Source: Siphonodentalium dalli (Eukaryota; Mollusca; Scaphopoda; Gadilida; Siphonodentaliidae). From it: a stretch of DNA of 64,000 bases. Where the stretch lies: contig CP136062.1 of NCBI GenBank assembly GCA_032622095.1, positions 143,486,351 through 143,550,350 on the forward strand. The letters run 5' to 3'. Below are positions 32,708 through 44,027 of the stretch, piece after piece; position 1 is the first letter of the stretch; every line of letters starts with the position of its first letter. Under the pieces are notes generated by a model that saw only the letters and a list, made by a program, of their open reading frames with translations, made no database searches and was not told where the DNA came from. Both the position numbers and the translations under genes were made by a program.

Positions 32708-33198
32708 TGTCCGATAGTACAGAAGATATCGGTTGATATATAATTATGTTCCCAGTTATTGCTATAACGTATTGTACAGATAAACACAGCACATCGAGAT
32801 ATAACTAATAGAATAGATACAATCATAATTATCAAGATCATATTCTAAATTGGATGTGACATGTACTACCATCTTATTTGTTGGAAGGATCAGACCACGA
32901 TCGTTCCACCATACCGATGGCATGATACACGTCACATGGTAGGTGTATCATATACATCATACCTTATTAGGATGCATGATATGATACACCATACGTTGTA
33001 ATAACTACTGGCGTCGAGAGATACGAAGAACCACTCTCTCTCTGGCAGCCGATCCGACTAGACCTCTCTTACCGATGCTCCTGCTGTATTTATCACTATG
33101 ACTTATACACATATAAAGTTATCAAAAGCTATGGACAGTTATTGTTATCAATGTTCCCGACACGGCCAATTCAACATCTAAACCTAGACACCGGGACA
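32708..33198 (+). repeat. 5' long terminal repeat
   Basis: 491 bp, starting TGTCCGATAGTACAG and ending CACCGGGACA. Pairs with 41366-41865; the 9-bp length difference comes from a TA, a CT-repeat step of six bases and one A. A CT-rich tract (CACTCTCTCTCTGG) and TATAAAG (about 33112) lie in its 3' half and could belong to the promoter. Confidence 0.93.
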
Positions 33199-33199
33199 A

Positions 33200-33217
33200 T
33201 GGTGCTCGTGAGCTTGG
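33200..33217 (+). other. Putative primer binding site
   Basis: TGGTGCTCGTGAGCTTGG starts one base after the 5' LTR. TGG is the expected complement of a tRNA CCA end and the position is canonical for reverse transcription priming. The donor tRNA was not identified. Confidence 0.6.
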
Positions 33218-33448
33218 AACCAGAACTTGTGTTTTCGTTCATACGTGAGTACTTACTATACCAACCAATACGTTTCTTTTGATCTAAAAATTCAAATTAC
33301 ATAAACACAATACCCGCATTATGTTCTAGAGCAATTCTATAATGACACAATTTGAATGTGCATGTGCCAACCCAATTCAAAATAAATTTCCTATATACCT
33401 GCAATTTTGCCTTTTCTATTCCCAATTACTTTAGTAATTAAAATCAAG

Positions 33449-34652
33449 ATGAATATGACACAAAGTCACCCTTCCTGTCCTTCCTTTTCGGATGACGTTA
33501 ATTATAGTAGCGCCCAAATCGTTGGAGTGATAGAGCGAATGCGATCTATTTTGCATGAAACCCACGAAAATCACGAGGTACGAAACGCAAATGACGGCGT
33601 CGTACTAGATCGTATTTCCAAACAATTGGGTCATTTTAATAGTGCAATAGACCAACAGTTGGACGCCACACGCATTTCGTCAGCAATTCAGATGGCAACT
33701 GGTGTGACAAATGTTATCACCGCTTTTTCGGGAGACCCTAAATCTTTTCTTGAATGTACCAACGAATTATATCGTTATGGCCAAGCAATTGGTGCGACTG
33801 ATCAAACATTAATTAAATTTGCTCTGCAGACCAGCAGAGGTTCAGTTTTCGAATTTTTAACTCAGTTCACACAAGAACGCATAAATGCCGATGGTGTGAT
33901 CAGAAGTACATGGGCAGAAATCAAGCAGGAATTAAAAGTTCGATATAGCGAAGCAAAAGATAAAAGAGATGCGCTCCTTATTTTTCAAGCAGCAAAGCAA
34001 ACACCAGAAGAATCTGTACAAGTTTTTTTCTGATAGATTACGATCATTAGCGATCGATGTGTATGGGTTAGTAAATATTCGACAAAAAGTCGCCCAATTA
34101 TATATGTGTGAACAATTCATCACAGGATTAAAGAGTAAATTATTGAGAGATAAACTTTTGCGAGAAGATCCACAGACCTTAAATCAAGCAACTGATCTCG
34201 CTTTAAGAGAATATACTATTCAACACCGATTACAGTCTTATTATAGCCAGAATAATAAGAGTACTGATCGTAATTATCGATCATTTCGTGATAATAATTA
34301 TTCTAGTATGGAAGGCAATAAATTTCAAGGACGGAACACTGGTAATAAATTTAATGCGCCCGCCACACCAGAAAGACGATGGCCAAGGTATTTACAGGGT
34401 AGAAATTCATTTAGCTCATGTTATTCGAATAATAATCACCGCCCACGGATTGGATCATATTCTAAACAAAATAGATATGATAACATGCGAAGTTGGCCTT
34501 ATGTTCAACATATACAACAATCACGAAATTCTGTGTTTAATCCGCAAGCGAAACCATTTAGATTAATATGCCAATATTGTTCGATTCCTGGTCACAGTAT
34601 TCAATGGTGTCGCAGACGATTAGCCGAGATGAATAAATATTATTTAAACTAA
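33449..34652 (+). pseudogene. gag: gag of the LTR retrotransposon (one internal frameshift)
   Basis: The first ATG in the open frame is at 33449. The capsid-like part shows FSGDPKSFLECTNELYRYG and the STWAEIKQELKVRYSEAKD region typical of gypsy Gag. The frame ends early at a TGA (34031-34033) after a run of seven T, and the next frame continues the same protein (DRLRSLAIDVYGLVN, then LVN-to-LREYTIQH). One T seems to have been lost or gained. The C-terminus is rich in Asn, Arg and Tyr and ends with a nucleocapsid zinc knuckle (C-x2-C-x4-H-x4-C, CQYCSIPGHSIQWC). The Gag stop at 34650 follows a frameshift heptamer for Pol. Confidence 0.85.
34643..34649 (+). promoter_or_regulatory. -1 ribosomal frameshift heptamer at the gag-pol junction
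   Basis: T TTA AAC lies in the gag reading frame and is followed at once by the gag stop TAA (34650-34652). UUUAAAC is one of the strongest known -1 slippery heptamers. A -1 shift here enters exactly the frame that is open into protease and reverse transcriptase. The G-rich stretch from about 34665 (GAGAGGGGCATCTGGGTGG) lies at a suitable distance to pair in a stimulatory structure, which was not modelled. Confidence 0.75.
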
Positions 34653-36904
34653 AATATTCCATTCAGAGAGGGGCATCTGGGTGGAATAATATAAAAGATA
34701 ATAATAAGAAACAGTCTAATGCTCCATCAAAGTATAAGCAATATGTAAATAATAATGGACGACATTTATGTTCAACTTCTACAAATAAAAAACCCACAAT
34801 TAATGTGAAAAACACCGTAAATAAACAGATCAAATATTCCAATACAGTCGGCAGAACATTAAACAAAATTGTTCCCTTCAATAAACATGCGCATAATCAA
34901 GAACAGCAAAAGGAAAAATTAATACAACACCAGAAAAATATTAAATCAAATTTATCAATTCCGGAATATCAAAATAATTCAAAGTTAATGAAAGGCATAA
35001 ATGCACAAGTGGCATCATCGATATTGATTACCATAGGCACACAAAAATATCGAGCCATTCTGGATAGTGGAGCCGATATCAGTTTATGTTCATTAAAATT
35101 TTATAACAATTTAAAATATAAACCGCAAATGCAAGAAACGCAGTTTCATGCAACGTCTGCAAGTGGGGATGCATTAACCATAAAAGGTTTCATCATATTA
35201 AATTTCCACATTAATAAATTAAAGGTCTCACATAAATTCTATGTTTGCTCAAACATGCATCGATCTTTATTGATCGGCAGAGATTTTCTCAGTGCAAACG
35301 GCGCCAGACTATACTTCGACCGCCAAATAATGAAGATTCGCGGAACAATCATTTCTCTTTTACCAGATATCCACGTTGCAACCTTGGTCAGAATACAGTC
35401 TGCCCATGTTATTCCACCAAAGACAACGATATTAACGAAAGCGCGTATAATTGGAGGTAATAAATTGTTTGCCACGAAATTTCTGCAGGTGGAACCAATA
35501 GACGAAGGGTTTATGGGAAATGAACCTGGGTTGACAGCCGAATATACTGCAAGCACTAACAGCGAGAGTATACCTGTACTCATAAGCAATTACACACATA
35601 AGCATTTTAATTTGCGACGTGGATGTGTTATAGGCAGGGTGTCTGCCGTAAGGTGTGTGGAAACACCTCATCAGAATAACAATGAAATAACAGAAGAAAT
35701 TAATCCAGATGATGTACAAGTTCCCGATTCATTTAGGGACGATTTAATACCACTAATTCGAAATAATAGTGATATTTTCGCTACAAAATTAACCGAATTA
35801 GGATGTACCACGGCTGTCACCATGAAGATTCCCACGGGAGACCACCCACCAATAAGGTTAATGCCTTATCGATGCCCATTGAAAAAGCGTGAAAATCTTA
35901 GTGATAAAATTGATGAATTATTACAAGCAAAAATAATTTCACAAGCCCCAGCAACTGATTGGTCATTTCTGTGTATGGTTCTAAGAAAAACAGATGTTTC
36001 ATATCGATTTATAGCCGACCTTCGCAGACAAAATGCTATCACAAAACCCACATTCTTCCCAATCGATCAAATCGATGATATTCTGGCCGAAATGAAGGGA
36101 GTTAAATATATAACAGTTCTCGATTGTTTTTCTGCATATAATTGCATTCCGATACATCACGCGGATCGAAGTAAGGCAACTATCACTTGTTTTATAGGGA
36201 ATTTTTCGTTTAACTGCGCCTGCGTCGGTGCCATTGGGAGTTCTAGCGCCTTTCTTCAACTCATGAATCGTGTGTTGGAGGGGATTAAAGGATGTCGCGC
36301 CTATGTCGACGATTTAATTTTGTACTCAGTGGATAAGAAGTCCCATTTAAGGCTTCTCCAAGAAGTATTTGATCGCCTTAGGAAGTTTAATGTGAAATTA
36401 AAGTTAAAGAAATGTTCATTCTTTAAAACAGAATGTTCATTTTTGGGGCATATCGTGGACCAACATGGGGTTAGACCAGATGCTAATAAAGTGAAAGCAA
36501 TTCAAAATTTAACACCGCCAACAAATGTGAAACAAGTGAGAAGTGTTATAGGATCATTCTCGTGGTTCCGGAAATTTATTCCTAAATTTAGTGAAATTTG
36601 TGGACCTTTGGTAGAATTGACAAAGAAAAACTCAAAATTTGAATGGACGGATGAGTGTGATAAGGCATTTCAAAAATTGAAATCTGATTTAACAGAAGCC
36701 ACATATCTTGCATATCCATATAAAAATAAACCATTCATAATGTATACTGATGCCAGCGCGCATGCTATTGCAGCATTGATTACACAGTCACGTGACCCAG
36801 GTGACCCGTGTATATCAAGATCTAAAACGGAAAATCCTATACATTTTATTTCCGCACGGCTGAATAAATCTCAAATTCGTTCATGGAGTACACTAGAACG
36901 GTAA
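34649..36904 (+). pseudogene. pol: pol, first part: protease, reverse transcriptase, start of RNase H
   Basis: The frame is open from the slippery site. The aspartic protease shows ILDSGADISL (Asp codon about 35063) and later LLIGRDFLSANGARL. Reverse transcriptase has the blocks RLMPYRCPLKKRE, FIADLRRQNAITKP, ITVLDCFSAYNCIPI (catalytic Asp), YVDDLILYS (YVDD 36302-36313) and FLGHIVDQHGVRPD. RNase H begins with FIMYTDASAHAIAALITQS. The frame ends at TAA 36902-36904, where relatives read on through the conserved Glu-Ala-Leu-Ala part of RNase H. The stop is thus internal, not the natural end. Confidence 0.9.
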
Positions 36905-37128
36905 TGCTTTCCTATTTATTTGGCAATAAAGAAACTTCAATTTTATATCAGCGGGTCTCCGTTAATTATAAAGACTGACCACAAGGTATTAACTCATATG
37001 TTATCTGCTCCCATGGACAATAAAAATGTCGCACGTTGGGCCTATAGCTGCCGTAGATAATCCACATACCCGGCAAAGAGAATATATTTGCAGATTATTT
37101 ATCACGACCGGAAAAGTTACAAACTGGT
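36905..37128 (+). pseudogene. pol: pol, decayed end of RNase H
   Basis: After the stop the same frame still codes recognisable RNase H (YLAIKKLQF, IIKTDHKVLTHML, KNVARWA) and stops again at 37057. The next frame picks up HIPGKENIFADYLSRP (37060-37116), the usual end of gypsy RNase H. The region therefore carries at least one stop and one frame change. Confidence 0.8.
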
Positions 37129-38289
37129 ATGTCAGAGGTGCCAGATCAGTCCGACGTAGCCGGCCCTGAACGAGAAGTACCAATGGATGTGGAAATAATT
37201 GACACATCTAAATTAAACACAAAACAATATGCAAATTGTCGCATAGACAAAATTCTACCTGAAAATCAAGAAGCAATTCAGTTAGAGGGGTTTGACATAC
37301 AACTTGAACAAGAACGCGATATCAAAGCAATAGAGATTGTTCAAAAATTAAATTCCACCAAACCACCCAGACAAATAGCAGATAAATATACAGTAATTAA
37401 AGATGTGCTATATTTCATCAGTAAACATGATGATGATCCAGATATACGCCTATTAATTCCCGCAAATATTCGACAAGCTGTACTCAAACAATACCATGAC
37501 TTAACAGGGCATTTTTCCACAGTTAAAACTTTTGCAACAGCAAAACTGAAATATTATTGGCCAAATATGTATAGAGATATACATAATTATTGTCAAGCTT
37601 GCATGATTTATAAAATGAGGAATTTATCACAACAAAAGGCCCCAATACAAGAAATGGACCGCCCTCCATTTCCGTTTGCGACAATAAGCACTGACATACA
37701 AGGACCGTTTGCAACAACAATGTCCAATAACAAATATATTTTAACTTTTATTTGTTGTCTGACTAAATATGTCAAGGCATTTGCGATTCCCGACAAACGA
37801 GCAAAAACGGTGATAATGATAATTTTAGATGAGGTCATTAGCAGACATGCTTGCTGTCTAAATTTGGTGTCAGATAACGGCTCCGAGTTCAAAAATAAAA
37901 AAATGGATCAGGTGTGCAAAGAACTAAACATACACCATATTTACTCAAGCCCCTACCATCCGAATTCGCAGGGATGTGTCGAGAGATCACATGCCGTTTC
38001 AAATTATGTTATATCAAAATTGGTGTTACAAAATACACACACTTGGGACATGTATTTGTCACAAGCATTATTTGCAATGCATGTTCATGTAAATGATACA
38101 ACAAAATTCAGTCCGTTTTATTTATTATATCATAGGGAACCCACTTTAAGTCTTGATAATATTCTAAAACCCAGATTGAAATATGTAGGCGAGGACTTTA
38201 CATCTATCGCTTTACAGGAACAGCATAGAAATTTTCGTTTAGTTTCTATCGCGTTTAAGATCTCAAATCAGAACACAAAGAAAGAATGA
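37117..38289 (+). pseudogene. pol: pol, integrase
   Basis: The integrase has a zinc-binding H-x4-H...C-x2-C module (HDLTGH and CQAC) and a catalytic core with the D, D-35-E triad: STDIQGPF (Asp about 37693), LVSDNGSEF (Asp about 37873) and QGCVERSH (Glu about 37981). It catalyses insertion of the cDNA into host DNA; a 5-bp staggered cut agrees with the observed AGGTT duplication. The frame breaks near 38270-38289, and the C-terminal domain continues in the next frame. Confidence 0.9.
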
Positions 38290-38914
38290 AAAACGGAAAG
38301 AGGTTTCATTTGAAATAGGCGATCCAGTTTATTACAAATCTGGGCGAAAAACGGGTAAACTGAGTTTATCATGGCAAAGTCATTGGAATATAATTGAAAA
38401 ACGTAGTAATGTCTCATTCTTAATTAAAGATCAATTAAGTGCCCGAACAGTCCGCTGTCATGCCGACAATATTCGTAAAGCCGACATTGCATGGAAAATT
38501 CATCCCAAAGATACAATACGTCAATTGCGAAGACAGCGATTTGTTGTAAATAGTTATAACGAAGACCCAGAACAACCTGCGTCATCAGAATGGTCATATA
38601 GTGACGAAATTCCACTTGCTCAGTTAATGAGGCGCAAACTGTTAAGAAGGAAAAATTCTTCAAGTGACGATGACATACCGAGATTGGAATGGGCAGATAG
38701 ATTGCGCGCAAATGAACAAAACAATAATAATTCAGATGCTTTTGCGGCCGAAACTGAAGAAATTGAAAATGTTGCCTCTGATAACATAAACCCATATGTA
38801 CAAACAACTGTTTCTGACATTGATATCGATTTAAATTCGCGTTCATATGATGCATCTACACAAGCAGGCGTGAATGATATCATTCGTGTTATAAGCACAC
38901 GGGAAACAAAATAG
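38285..38914 (+). pseudogene. pol: pol, integrase C-terminal domain and acidic tail
   Basis: In the +1 frame the sequence reads FEIGDPVYYKS, GKLSLSWQSHW, FLIKDQLSARTVRCHADNIR, which matches the DNA-binding C-terminal domain of gypsy integrases (G-D-x-V-Y-Y ... W ... H-x-D-N-I). About 130 further residues follow, rich in Asp, Glu, Ser and Asn, ending in TRETK at 38914. They have no recognised domain and may be the natural Pol tail. Confidence 0.8.
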
Positions 38915-41353
38915 ACAATTTGTCCGACAGAATTAATATCAGGATTCCATTAAAGTCATACTTACCAGTATAAATATGCAACAGTTATGCATCCGTAAAT
39001 AATTATATATTGTAATCCTGACGGAATAACAAACAATGTATAACAAAATCCTGAATGTTCACTTTCCGTATAACAGAGGAATAGAAATGATAAACAATTG
39101 AACTAAATAACACAAACATGTTTAAATCATTGTCTTAATATTCATAGTCTACGCGTGTATAACATAAATATATCCACCATTGTGCCACTACACGCTTAAA
39201 TAACGTGCCGACAACACATGAAAACTTTTCTGTATACAAAGCATGAGGTTTACTAGATTTATGTATCTGGACAACGGGTCCAGGAATATCGTGCAAAGCT
39301 ATTGAGATGATAAATTTGCACATACAATTGAACTGACCAGCATGAGTATTGCATAGACTCCATAACTCAGCTGACATGCGTGTTATGTAGGTTATTGTAT
39401 AGGTAAGCCCCGCGATGAGTTACCAATTGCCTATACATACAGTACAACGTTCAATCGTAATACTAATACAAAATAGATTATCATTAATCGTCATTGCTGA
39501 CCATGCATCCTTAGCATACAATTTGTGGTACCACGAAGCATTACCCAGATGGATTGAATATAGGTATAGTGGAATTCCGAGTGGTGTGATCAGCCCTCGT
39601 CTTCCGGGTTTGACTTGAGATACGCAGGGATATTTAACCCTAGTGTTGGTAATGGAATGCTAAGAATAATTAAATAAGAATGGTCGTTAGATGGCTTATA
39701 CCAAGCACAAGTATAATACTATTTTATTCACTTTGTAAACCGCATATTAAGTTTTGTTTACAATGGTAAATATGAGCATATAATATAATATGATATAGAT
39801 AGCGGCGAAGTACATGTATGTGATATTTCATTACCGCGCGATTGTTATAAATAGTTGTGAATAGGTTAACTAAATCACAATCATACATTGATTGGTTCTA
39901 ATTTTACTGGAATGGTGAACGATAATTCACCCGATTTTAACAATAATTTCACACTAAAATAATTACAAGTTACACGATTGTTGATTATAAATATCGTCGC
40001 AGCAGACATGTTTGGTTATCGCACAGCAATTGTTTTCAGCGACAATTACATTTTTTATGAAATTTTATGGCGTGATATACATATATCTAGCGGTTCCCTT
40101 TAATGTCATGATTCAAGACATATTTTTTAATTCCTACGATCACATTTTAATGATCATAAACCCAATTCCTTTAATGTCCATATACCTCATTTATTGCATG
40201 ACCATTTTTCTTTACATTTTATGGAAATGCTCTACGAACAGGTTCAAAATTTATGAAAATGCAAATTGCATTGGCGAGTCACTGATTTTGTTTCATGATT
40301 CGTACTTTGGACATATTTTGGTTTCAAGATGCTTATTAGCTATTGTGGGTTTATTGTGTTCTTTTTACAAACACATTATTTAGACTTCGTGTCATTTATG
40401 TCGAACTAAATGGGTTCGCCAAACACGATCAATGGTTGGTACTGTAAGTCAGGCAAAATTTAATGACGTCACATGCGATGGACCATCCAATATACACCGT
40501 GCTGACATACCAGACACGCAGACCGGACCAGACATTGGTGTTTCAACCACATCTAGCGACACCGCTGCAAATCTTCGACCGTTCATGACACTGTCCTCAC
40601 AAGATTATCGGACATAGCTATTCCACCGACTGTCCAAAATAAACACTCGTTCGGGGTCTTGTATACAGTCGTTGTTTCGACGCTGACGCCGCCACAGTTC
40701 CTTAGATGATTAAATAAATGACGCATATGCTGCCAGATCGTTCATGAACATAGCTGATATGTTTGATATACATTGGCATAAAAGAATTGGCATTTGATCG
40801 CAACTGTACACTGCTGATACATGTACACCGGATTTCATCAATGGAACGAATGCCGCCTTGCCAGCTCTCGCATGCCGCACGGACATTAACATTTATCTTC
40901 CATAATTGTTGCTGTCAATTATAACTGTACGTGTTGTGCGAGTTTTCTTGTTCGCACATACCAGCTTATAGCTACTGTGTTGATTATCCGACCTTGGATA
41001 GACTAGTTTGACGAATATATATATTGGACACATATCTCATGTATACCCGCCAAGCCAGAACTTCTATAAAACATTCTTGGATAAATAAACTGTTCGCTGA
41101 TAAACCAGTGCTCCAGTGACTTACTGTTCGATGCTAATCCAGTAACCTAGTGACATACTGTTTACCAGACTCGCCATGGATAAATAACTCTCGTTTCGTT
41201 TGCTGTTGAGTTTTTATGTATGATTATCCATGTGTTGATTTTTTTTAGGTTCGCGACTCGCGATTATACTCATAGATCCAACTATCTTCTGTACCCTCGG
41301 ATTTTATCAAAATTTTAGTTCCCAATACTATATATAGTTTTGGGAACTCTGAA
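38915..41353 (+). other. Long 3' region of the LTR element with hydrophobic open frame
   Basis: About 2.4 kb between pol and the 3' LTR, longer than usual for a gypsy element. At 40012-40383 a 123-codon frame encodes a very hydrophobic chain with at least three membrane-like stretches (IIYIYLAVPFNVMI-like, PIPLMSIYLIYCMTIFLYIL, LLAIVGLLCSFY). Beyond its TAG the same frame stays open to 40617 with a polar, Thr/Asp-rich tail. The place is that of an env gene, but there is no signal peptide plus cleavage site plus fusion peptide arrangement, and no start ATG at its head. A short frame on the minus strand at 39135-39377 has no signature. Confidence 0.4.
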
Positions 41354-41365
41354 CGGAGGGGACTC
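41354..41365 (+). other. Polypurine tract
   Basis: CGGAGGGGACTC directly before the 3' LTR; the purine run GGAGGGGA is the expected primer for plus-strand DNA synthesis. Confidence 0.65.
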
Positions 41366-41865
41366 TGTCCGATAGTACAGAATATATCGGTTGATATATA
41401 ATTATGTTCCCAGTTATTGCTATAACGTATTGTACAGATAAACACAGCACATCGAGATATAACTAATAGAATAGATACAATCATAATTATCAAGATCATA
41501 TTCTAAATTGGATGTGACATGTACTACCATCTTATATGTTGGAAGGATCAGACCACGATCGTTCCACCATATACCGATGGCATGATACACGTCACATGGT
41601 AGGTGTATCATATACATCATACCTTATTAGGATGCATGATATGATACACCATACGTTGTAATAACTACTGGCGTCGAGAGATACGAAGAACCACTCTCTC
41701 TCTCTCTCTGGCAGCCGATCCGACTAGACCTCTCTTACCGATGCTCCTGTTGTGTTTATCACTATGACTTATACACATATAAAGTTATCAAAAGCTACGG
41801 ACAGTTATTGTTATCATTGTTCCCGACACGGCCAATTCAACATCTAAACCATAGACACCGGGACA
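41366..41865 (+). repeat. 3' long terminal repeat
   Basis: 500 bp, TGTCCGATAG to CCGGGACA, matching the 5' LTR with about six substitutions. It is followed by AGGTT, the second copy of the target duplication. Confidence 0.93.
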
Positions 41866-41910
41866 AGGTTCTCCATTCCGAAGGTTCGCTTTTCCGAAGA
41901 TTTTTTTTAT
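41866..41910 (+). repeat. 16-bp minisatellite, left terminal repeat (second part)
   Basis: AGGTTCTCCATTCCGAAGG and TTCGCTTTTCCGAAG continue the array cut by the LTR element; the first five bases are the target duplication. Confidence 0.8.
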
Positions 41911-42307
41911 TTTAAAGGTTAATTCTATATTCTAAATTATTGAGAGGGTTCCTTATAACGAAGACTCTTTTAATGAAGGAAATAACATAAAACATTGAAA
42001 CAATAAATGTGATCGACTTTTTTCTTCGCGGGTTTCCTTGAGATTAAATATCATTACGTATGACGTTATTTCCTAAAACATATTCACGTCAGGCAGCCCA
42101 CACAATTGCTATGTTTCCATACGATTTAATGTCATCACGTATATATATGACGTATATATCTCAATAATCGTAGAGGCAATAATACGCCAGCTAAAGGCGG
42201 ATTAAAACAGTGGGGCTATAACTCTTAATGAGTACTGCGTAGCAGAATGTCGTTGAATAGACGGGTATGTGATGAACCAAACTGCAATTGTGAATTTGTA
42301 TTGAATT
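41911..42307. other. Internal sequence of the foldback element, non-coding
   Basis: AT-rich, without a recognised frame; no transposase motif found. Confidence 0.35.
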
Positions 42308-42310
42308 TTA

Positions 42311-43745
42311 AGGCCCACTTAATTTTCGAGTCACCGACTATTTTTTTTATAGTGCCTTGATATCAGGTTTTAATAACAATCTGTGCCATAAAATATGATT
42401 AAAACACTATAGTTCATCACCATTTGAAACGTCTGTATCAGAAGATGTCCATAGAGAAATAGAAAACAGCTTAAATCATAAAAAGATCGCCCCGTTATGG
42501 CTCCCATAATGCAACATAATCCAACCTAATGTATTTTCAATTGAAGGGGAATAACACTTTCTTTAAAATATAGAGTTATCCCACCTCCATTGAAAATAAT
42601 ACACTTTGCGCAACAAAACCAGATGAACCTTAAGCACAAAAACACGTCGTTAACTCAACAAAAACAACATGTTCACATTTTATTACACCGGATAAGCTGA
42701 TAATACAGTGTTAGAGAGCTTCCTATTTACAATGGTATATCTCATATATATTTTGAAGACCTCTGTTTGTATGTTTGTATGTATGTTTGTATGTATGTTT
42801 GTTTGTCATTTATACAAATCTACGATTCTCGACCGATCGGGACGAAACTTGGTGCGTGTGTGTAGTTTGACCAGGCGGTGGACGTTGTCGTATTGGCGAG
42901 CCCGTGCGGCGCCCGCTTCGCGCATGCGCAGACGAGATCTCGGAAACGGGTGGAGCTATCGACTTGAAATTTTCTATGTGAATGTATCTTGCCCCGGATA
43001 CGAATTTTATCGGGTCGCCGAGCCCGTGCGACGCCAGCTTCGCGCATGAGCAGACCAGATCTTGGAAGATTCTTGACCGATCGGGACGAAACTTGGTACG
43101 TGTGTGTAGTTTGACCAGGCGGTCAATATGAGCTCATCAGATTTCAGATCCGAGATCAACTTTTTACGTGCCGAGGTCAAATCTGTTTTTACGCCGTTTT
43201 GCGCTAATATATTTCAGTTCGGTGCTCACAAATCGATTCGATATAATTTGCACGGTTAGAATCTGTGGCGCTTCCTCTTTCCAACGATGTATCACACGCC
43301 TGTGTCCGTGAAAAGTTTCTACCTTAATTATCGGGAAGAACGCAGGACCATGCTTCAGTGATCGAAAAACATTCCGTAATTATATTACGCCGTCGAGAGA
43401 TCGTGACGTGATCGCGTTTAACTCTTAACCGGCAGATGTCGCGTTAACTCATCACCGGCCGAGGTATCCGCAAATGACATTGGGCAATATATATATCTCG
43501 GAAACGTGTGGAGCTATCGACTTGAAATTTGGTATGTGAATGTTTCTTGCCCCGGATACGAATTTTATCGGGTCGCCGATCCCGTGCGACGCCAGCTTCG
43601 CGCATGCACAGACCAGATCTCGGAAACGGGTGGAGCTATCGACTTCAATCAGTGAAATTTGGTTTTTGAATAGCCCGGACAACGTCGGGCTCATCGGCTA
43701 GTATGTTATATATGTGATCTGGGTGTTCGAAAATTAAGTGGGCCT
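42311..43745. mobile_element. Harbinger-like MITE split by a Helitron
   Basis: The ends AGGCCCACTTAATTTTCGA (from 42311) and TCGAAAATTAAGTGGGCCT (to 43745) are exact inverted repeats, flanked by TTA on both sides (42308-42310, 43746-43748). A 3-bp TTA duplication is characteristic of PIF/Harbinger elements. Without the internal Helitron the element is about 473 bp and has no transposase frame, hence non-autonomous. Confidence 0.7.
42740..43701 (+). mobile_element. Non-autonomous Helitron, family A copy 7 (solitary, long variant)
   Basis: Inserted between A (42739) and T (43702), as Helitrons do: starts TCTCATATATATTTTGAAG, ends with the CCCGGACAACGTCGGG hairpin and CTAG. It carries the same long internal segment (about 43124-43478) as copy 3 of the array. 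Because it stands alone, it confirms the element borders deduced from the array. Confidence 0.88.
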
Positions 43746-44027
43746 TTAATGTTGATGTTTCTTTCAAATACAGATAGCCAGTTCGGAAAATCTATATCTC
43801 TTACATGTAGTTTATTTCAGTCAGCGTGTTTTCAACTTTCCATAATAAACGATAAACTGATACTGTCTTCTTGCTATTAATAACAGACATCTGGAACAAT
43901 TTGGGAATTAGAAGTGGGTGTATATATGTACTATATGTGAATACTAGCGTAATAGTTATTTCATTCCTCGTTTATTTTTTGTGGTGGGGGTACAAATTTT
44001 CATTCATTTCTGGTTAAATACGCCCAG

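Larger units (their letters stand above)
32708..41865 (+). mobile_element. Ty3/gypsy-type LTR retrotransposon, 9158 bp
   Basis: Two LTRs (32708-33198, 41366-41865) begin TGT and end ACA, and a 5-bp duplication AGGTT flanks the element (32703-32707, 41866-41870). Internal order is gag, protease, reverse transcriptase, RNase H, integrase, then a 2.4-kb 3' region. RT before integrase is the gypsy/Ty3 order. The LTRs differ by about six substitutions and three small indels by eye (about 99 percent identical), so insertion is recent. Nevertheless gag and pol carry several frame breaks. It is inserted in the minisatellite of the foldback element. Confidence 0.93.

Noticed and set aside
39135-39377. 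Antisense gene in the LTR element
   Set aside because: 80 codons on the minus strand, no motif, no promoter evidence.
40012-40617. Envelope gene of the LTR element
   Set aside because: Hydrophobic frame without start codon at its head, no signal-cleavage-fusion layout, and an internal stop; kept only as an uncertain open frame.
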